A DNA stretch of 64,000 bases, taken from contig CAMDGV010000017.1 in NCBI GenBank assembly GCA_945898055.1, positions 1 to 64,000 on the forward strand, read 5' to 3'. Origin of the DNA: Akkermansia muciniphila (GTDB taxonomy: Bacteria > Verrucomicrobiota > Verrucomicrobiia > Limisphaerales > UBA9464). Positions 59,432 through 64,000 of this stretch are shown here, piece by piece (the first letter of the stretch is position 1; each line of letters begins with the position of its first letter). The notes beneath the pieces were generated by a model. The model was not told the origin of the DNA and searched no databases. It worked only from the letters and a program-made list of their open reading frames with translations. The position numbers were made by a program, and so were the translations under genes.

Positions 59432-60903
59432 GCGTTACGAAGGATTTCCTTGATCACTCGGCAGGGCTTGCCATCGGTGAGATGTTGACTTTGGCCATTT
59501 TGATAAAAGGCCAAGTGGGTATGGTCCATTCCGAATAAGTGCAGCAAAGTGGCCTGATAATCATTCGGACTCACTGGATTAATCACTGCTTTGTGACCGA
59601 ATTCGTCGGTTTCTCCGTAGCTTATTCCTCCTTTGAAACCACCCCCGGCGACCCAACTCGTGAAGCCTTGTCCATTGTGATCGCGTCCCGCTTTTTCGGC
59701 AGCACCGTGATTTTCGGTGACTGGTAATCGGCCAATTTCGCCGCCCCAGTGGACGATGGTTGTGTCGAGTAAACCACGGGCTTTTAAGTCTTTTACCAGA
59801 GCAGCCGACGGTTGATCGGTCTTTCGGCAACAGCTAGCGAGATTGGTCTTTATACCTTCGTGATTGTCCCAGATTTGGCCGTTAACAAAAAGCTGCACGA
59901 ATCGCACCCCTCGCTCGACTAGACGTCGCGCAATGAGGCAGCGGGTGCCGTATTCGCGAGTCTCCGGTTGATCGAGCCCGTAAAGCTTCTTGGTTGAGAG
60001 GCTTTCGCCGGAAATATCGAGTGCCTCCTTGGCGGAAGTCTGCATCCGCGCCGCAAGTTCATAGGTGGCGATGCGAGCTTCGAGATCGGTTTCCCCCGGA
60101 TGCCGAGTGAGATGCGCCTGATTGAGTCGAGCGAGAAAGTTTAGATTCTGTTCCTGAAGCGTGCCTTTCAGGTGAGAGGGCGGGTCCAGATTGAGGATAC
60201 GCGGTTCGGCTGAACGGACGACCGTGCCTTGAAACAAGGGCGGCATAAATCCGTTGGACCAGTTACGGACGCCGTCCACTGGATGGCCGCCAGGATCGGT
60301 CAATACCACGTAGGCGGGTAGTCTTTGGCTTTCCGAACCGAGTCCGTAGGTGAGCCAGGAACCGAGTGCCGGTCGCCCAGGTTGTGCTCGCCCAGTGTTC
60401 ATAAACCAGATGGAGGGCTCATGCCCATTGATGTCGGTGTGCATCGATCGGATGACGGTAACGTCGTCGACGATGCTGGCGAAGTGGGGCAGGAGTTCTG
60501 ACACAGGGGTGCCGCTTTGACCGTGCTGACGAAACTTCCAAGGACTACCAAAGAGCTTTTTACTCGCGCGATCGACGAAGCTAAAGGTGATATCGCCTTG
60601 GTAATCTTGACCGCTTCGTTTGGTGAGTTCTGGCTTTGGGTCGAACAGATCGATGTGACTGGGCCCTCCGTGCATGAAGAGCGAGATCATGGCCTGAGCT
60701 CTAGGTGGAATCGATGAGACCTTTTGCTTGAGGTCAAATGAGCGAGGGTTGCGCGGCACATTTGGCGGAGTGGCCAGCAACTTTTCCTCACCGAGCATCC
60801 AAGCGAGGGCGACACTTCCAACGCCCATGGCATTGCGTGCGAGGAATCGGCGGCGCGAATGAATTCCTAGTGCTTCGAAGGGAAGATTCGAGGGCTCTAT
60901 CAT
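59428..60903 (-). CDS. DUF1501-family protein
   Basis: SRRRFLARNAMGVGSVALAWML; SLFMHGGPSHIDLFDPKPEL; GGEIGRLPVTENHGAAEKAGRDHN. Confidence 0.9.
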   Translation of the reverse strand: MIEPSNLPFEALGIHSRRRFLARNAMGVGSVALAWMLGEEKLLATPPNVPRNPRSFDLKQKVSSIPPRAQAMISLFMHGGPSHIDLFDPKPELTKRSGQDYQGDITFSFVDRASKKLFGSPWKFRQHGQSGTPVSELLPHFASIVDDVTVIRSMHTDINGHEPSIWFMNTGRAQPGRPALGSWLTYGLGSESQRLPAYVVLTDPGGHPVDGVRNWSNGFMPPLFQGTVVRSAEPRILNLDPPSHLKGTLQEQNLNFLARLNQAHLTRHPGETDLEARIATYELAARMQTSAKEALDISGESLSTKKLYGLDQPETREYGTRCLIARRLVERGVRFVQLFVNGQIWDNHEGIKTNLASCCRKTDQPSAALVKDLKARGLLDTTIVHWGGEIGRLPVTENHGAAEKAGRDHNGQGFTSWVAGGGFKGGISYGETDEFGHKAVINPVSPNDYQATLLHLFGMDHTHLAFYQNGQSQHLTDGKPCRVIKEILRNA

Positions 60904-61059
60904 AGGGTGATACCTTCATCATGAACTGAAAAAACTGACAGGGGAATTCTAGAGTTCGGTTCTCTTATTTTTACTCTTCTAATCACTTGTCAAAAAGCTC
61001 TGCCTGTTTCGTCCAAACTCCTGGTCCTCAGAATTTGCGCTCCATTTTATCAAACCACG

Positions 61060-61197
61060 CACCGCCGCCGCTCCCGAAACCAAATCCCTCGACATCGCGA
61101 ACGAAAACGTCGCCTCGCTCCGGGCGCTCTTCCCCGAACTCCTCACCGAGGTACCGGACGGACTAGCCGTGAATCTCGATCTGCTCAGCAGTTATTG
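61060..61197 (+). pseudogene. Type III R-M Mod (site-specific DNA methyltransferase) N-terminal fragment
   Basis: PETKSLDIANENVASLRALFPELLTEVPDGLAVNLDLLSSY*; resembles Mod N-termini; ends inside repeat copy 5. Confidence 0.6.
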
Positions 61198-61232
61198 ATT
61201 GGTAGGAAATTGCTTTCTTGAGGTGGAGGGAA
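61194..61232 (+). repeat. Dispersed direct repeat, copy 5
   Basis: ttgattggtaggaaattgctttcttgaggtggagggaaa. Confidence 0.7.
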
Positions 61233-61377
61233 AAAAAGTCCTGCTGGCCCTCGGCGCACGCGCCTCCCCAGAGTCTCACGGATCGATAGGCAGGGGCATT
61301 CGCCGGCCAAGGGTGTGCTGGTTTGCGGTGAGGCACTCGCAGTCTTATGGGTGACTCTGCGGACGTGGATCGAGCTG

Positions 61378-63990
61378 TTATTCGTGCAACGCAAACGCCA
61401 CCCAGCTATCACCGGTCGGCCCGCCGAGCTTGCCGCCCCCCGTGGCCGCGATGACGACGAACTGACGCCCGCCAACCGCATAGGTCGCCGGTGGCGCGGT
61501 GCCATGGAAAGGAAGTTTGTGTGACCACAGTTCCTCGCCGGTCTTCGCATCGAAGGCGCGAATCAGGTTGTCGCGGGTGCCGGAACAGAAGACGAGTCCA
61601 CCCGCCGTCACCATTGCGCCGCCGAAATTCTCGGTGCCGGTCTTGGGAATGCCCTGCGCGGTGAGTTCAGGATACTCGCCGAGGGGACTCTTCCAGCGGA
61701 GCTTCCCGGTGTTGAGGTCAAGGCAATTGAGCGTGCCCCAAGGCGGTTTGTTCCCGGGATAATTCTCGTGGTCGAGCAGCTTGGGATAACCGTTGTGCGT
61801 GTAGGCGGGGCGCGCCGGCTTCGTGTTGCTCACCGGTTGGGTCCGGTCGCGCAGGAAGATGTAATCGAGCAACGCCTGCTGTTCTGCGTCCGTCATCGGC
61901 GGGGCAGGGGGCATAAGGTTTCGCCCGGTCTTGAGTAACTCCAGCACGTCCGCGTCCTTCGCTCGATGGCGCAAGCCGCGTAAGGGAGGCGCGGTGCCGA
62001 TGCCGATCCGATCGGGCCCGTGGCACGAAGCGCAGAGTTGTTGGTACAGCTTCTCGCCGAGCGTCGGCTTATTCGGATCGCTCGGAGGTTCGTTGTCATC
62101 GCGGAAAACCGTGACGATCCACGGAATCTCATTCGCACTCACGTAAAGGCAGCCGCTCGTCGGATCGAACGCCGCGCCTGTCCATTCGGCTCCACCGTGG
62201 ATGTTGTACAAGACCGTCGGCTTGCCTTCCTCAAACGGCTCGAACCAGCCGGAGTTCACATTCGCCACGCGCTTCTCGATGTATTCGCGTGCCTCTTCGC
62301 TGCGCGTGGTCAGGTCGGTCCGGTTGAACTGCTGCCGCGCGAACGGCTCGGGGATCTGGAGGTCCGGTTGATACGGCGCAGTTTGCTCGCCGGGCAGTTT
62401 CGAAGTCGGTGCCCGGCGCAGGCGGACCGGAAACAGTGGCTGCCCAGTCACGCGATCAAGGAGCAGGGTGTTGCCGAGCTTGGTGACCTGGGCAACGGCG
62501 TCCACGCGCTTGCCGTCGTGATTCAAGGTCACCAAGTTCGGCGGCGCGGGAATGTCCCAGTCCCAGATGTCATGGCGAATCTCCTGAAAATGCCAGAGCC
62601 GTTTTCCGGTCAGCGCATCCAGCGCTAGGAGGCAATTGGAGAACAGATTGTCGCCATGATGTCCGGTCCCGACAAAGTTTGGCTTGGGCGAACCGGTTGC
62701 GACGTAGGCGATGCCGCGTTGTTCATCCAGCGCCATGCCGCCCCAACAATTCGCACCATCGTCAACCCGGCTCCAGGTAGCGTGCCCAAATTCGCCGGGC
62801 TGCGGCAGCGTGTGAAAGGTCCAGTGTAACTTTCCGTTGCGAACGTCGTAGCCGAACACATCGCGGTTGAAGCCGGGCACCACGAGGACGTTCTTGAACA
62901 CCGCGCCCGCCACCGTGCCGCCTGTCAGAAGAACCGTGCGGCCTTTTTCTCCGAAGCTGTCGATCAATTGGCCTGTTTCCGGATCGAGCGCGTAAATCCA
63001 ATTGCCGCAAGTGAAGAGAATCCGCGCGGGCGCTTCCCCATCACCGGGCCAGAAGACCAGTCCGCGGCGTGCTGGGAAATCTTCGAGCCGCATTCCACCC
63101 TTGCGAATCTCCGGCTTGAACCGCCACAACTCCACGCCAGTGGCAGCGTTGAGCGCGACGAGGTGATGGCCCGCCGTCGGCGCAAACATCACGCCGTCCA
63201 CGATGATGGGATTGCACTGAACGTTCCCGACGCCGTCCTTCGAACGATAGGTCCATGCGACCGCGAGGCGCTTCACGTTCTCGCGGTTAATTTGCGCGAG
63301 GGCCGAGAAACGGCTCGAGGTCGCATCCCCAAGCGATCGATGCCAGTTGGTCATGGACGAAACGCGCGGCCAGTTCGCGGCGGCGGTGAGCTCGCTGACT
63401 TTGGCGGCCGGGATCTCTTGGAACTCGGGCAACGCGGCGCGAGCCTTCGCATCCTCCACCGCCCACGGATCCGGTGGCGGACTCGTGGACGCTTTCAAGT
63501 CATCGAAGTCCCAGAGGCCGATGGTCTGCGCGTCGCGTTTGAGAGGCTCGATGGAGACACCCGAAATCTCCCGCACGCCGCGCGAGATCCGCACGTTGTC
63601 GACTACGCCCTCGCAGCCAATCTCGCCTTCCACCAGGGTCCCGAACGCAAGCCCACCGGGAATCGGCGTCCCGGTCAACGGTTTGGCCGCTGCGTCTTTC
63701 ACCCGTTTGCCGTCGACGTAGAGACGCACCCGTTCCGGCTCGATTACCGCAGCAAGGGAATGCCATTGGCCATCACAGACGTTCACGTCCGTTCGAAAGT
63801 CACTGCCGCGCCCCGGTTGATAAAGGCTCAGCACCCCGCTGCCTGCGTGGGTATAAAGCTCCCAGTGCTCCGCCGACGCCTTGGTGTCGCTGGCTACCAA
63901 GATGTTGAAACCGGCTGTGCCTTCGAGCTTCGTGCGGCATTCGACGGTGATCGGCCGCGAGCGATACTCGGGCAGGCCCTCGACGACCAT
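61378..63990 (-). CDS. PQQ-dependent quinoprotein dehydrogenase-like protein with LamG-like N-terminus and cytochrome c domain (possibly partial at window edge)
   Basis: AWTYRSKDGVGNVQCNPIIVDGVMFAPTAGHHLVALNAATGVELWRF; YQQLCASCHGPDRIGIGTAPPLRGL; AFDAKTGEELWSHKLPFHGTAPPATYAVGGRQFVVIAATGGGK. Confidence 0.88.
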   Translation of the reverse strand: MVVEGLPEYRSRPITVECRTKLEGTAGFNILVASDTKASAEHWELYTHAGSGVLSLYQPGRGSDFRTDVNVCDGQWHSLAAVIEPERVRLYVDGKRVKDAAAKPLTGTPIPGGLAFGTLVEGEIGCEGVVDNVRISRGVREISGVSIEPLKRDAQTIGLWDFDDLKASTSPPPDPWAVEDAKARAALPEFQEIPAAKVSELTAAANWPRVSSMTNWHRSLGDATSSRFSALAQINRENVKRLAVAWTYRSKDGVGNVQCNPIIVDGVMFAPTAGHHLVALNAATGVELWRFKPEIRKGGMRLEDFPARRGLVFWPGDGEAPARILFTCGNWIYALDPETGQLIDSFGEKGRTVLLTGGTVAGAVFKNVLVVPGFNRDVFGYDVRNGKLHWTFHTLPQPGEFGHATWSRVDDGANCWGGMALDEQRGIAYVATGSPKPNFVGTGHHGDNLFSNCLLALDALTGKRLWHFQEIRHDIWDWDIPAPPNLVTLNHDGKRVDAVAQVTKLGNTLLLDRVTGQPLFPVRLRRAPTSKLPGEQTAPYQPDLQIPEPFARQQFNRTDLTTRSEEAREYIEKRVANVNSGWFEPFEEGKPTVLYNIHGGAEWTGAAFDPTSGCLYVSANEIPWIVTVFRDDNEPPSDPNKPTLGEKLYQQLCASCHGPDRIGIGTAPPLRGLRHRAKDADVLELLKTGRNLMPPAPPMTDAEQQALLDYIFLRDRTQPVSNTKPARPAYTHNGYPKLLDHENYPGNKPPWGTLNCLDLNTGKLRWKSPLGEYPELTAQGIPKTGTENFGGAMVTAGGLVFCSGTRDNLIRAFDAKTGEELWSHKLPFHGTAPPATYAVGGRQFVVIAATGGGKLGGPTGDSWVAFALHE

Positions 63991-64000
63991 TCCTCCGCGC

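Noticed and set aside
62020-62628. 202-aa plus-strand ORF
   Set aside because: Antisense within the GC-rich PQQ gene, where long spurious ORFs are expected.

Overview
The window looks like a Verrucomicrobiota (Limisphaerales/Pedosphaera-like) chromosome segment. That assignment is inferred from gene content: DUF1549/DUF1553 plus DUF1501 pairs, PPC/WD40 cytochrome-c-type proteins, CotH/lamin-tail proteins and 'STDL.QWTDFG' C-terminal tails. It has two parts. (1) Positions ~1-15,900 are a mosaic accessory island: type I R-M hsdS fragments around an uncharacterised 275-aa ORF, a two-gene locus matching Druantia type III (DruH-like 972 aa and DruE-like 1789-aa DEAH helicase with a DUF1998-type C-terminus), a truncated and frameshifted PVC gene, an ExoX-like exonuclease carrying a C-terminal J-domain next to an LRR protein, a beta-propeller protein, and a broken tyrosine integrase beside a tRNA-3'-end-like att site. 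(2) Positions ~16-61 kb are mostly ordinary chromosome: amidohydrolase, RodZ-like, LytS/LytTR, rimO, PQQ propeller, protease, pyrC, CAP, sdhCAB, prepilin-like, thiE, fliS/flgM-like genes, a 1902-aa multi-glycosyltransferase, SDR, two DUF1549/DUF1501 modules, CotH, an IS66 remnant and a methyltransferase. From ~61 kb there is a type III Mod N-terminal fragment and a GC-rich PQQ/cytochrome c gene. The strongest unexplained signal is a ~33-bp dispersed direct repeat (consensus about CACTGATAGGAATTTGCTTTTTTGACGCGGAGGGTAA). It occurs five times in the same orientation (203, 1377, 10533, 13236, 61194), almost always at the broken edge of a gene fragment. Successive copies delimit the R-M, Druantia and exonuclease/LRR blocks as modules. 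All family calls come from reading motifs by eye; no searches were run.
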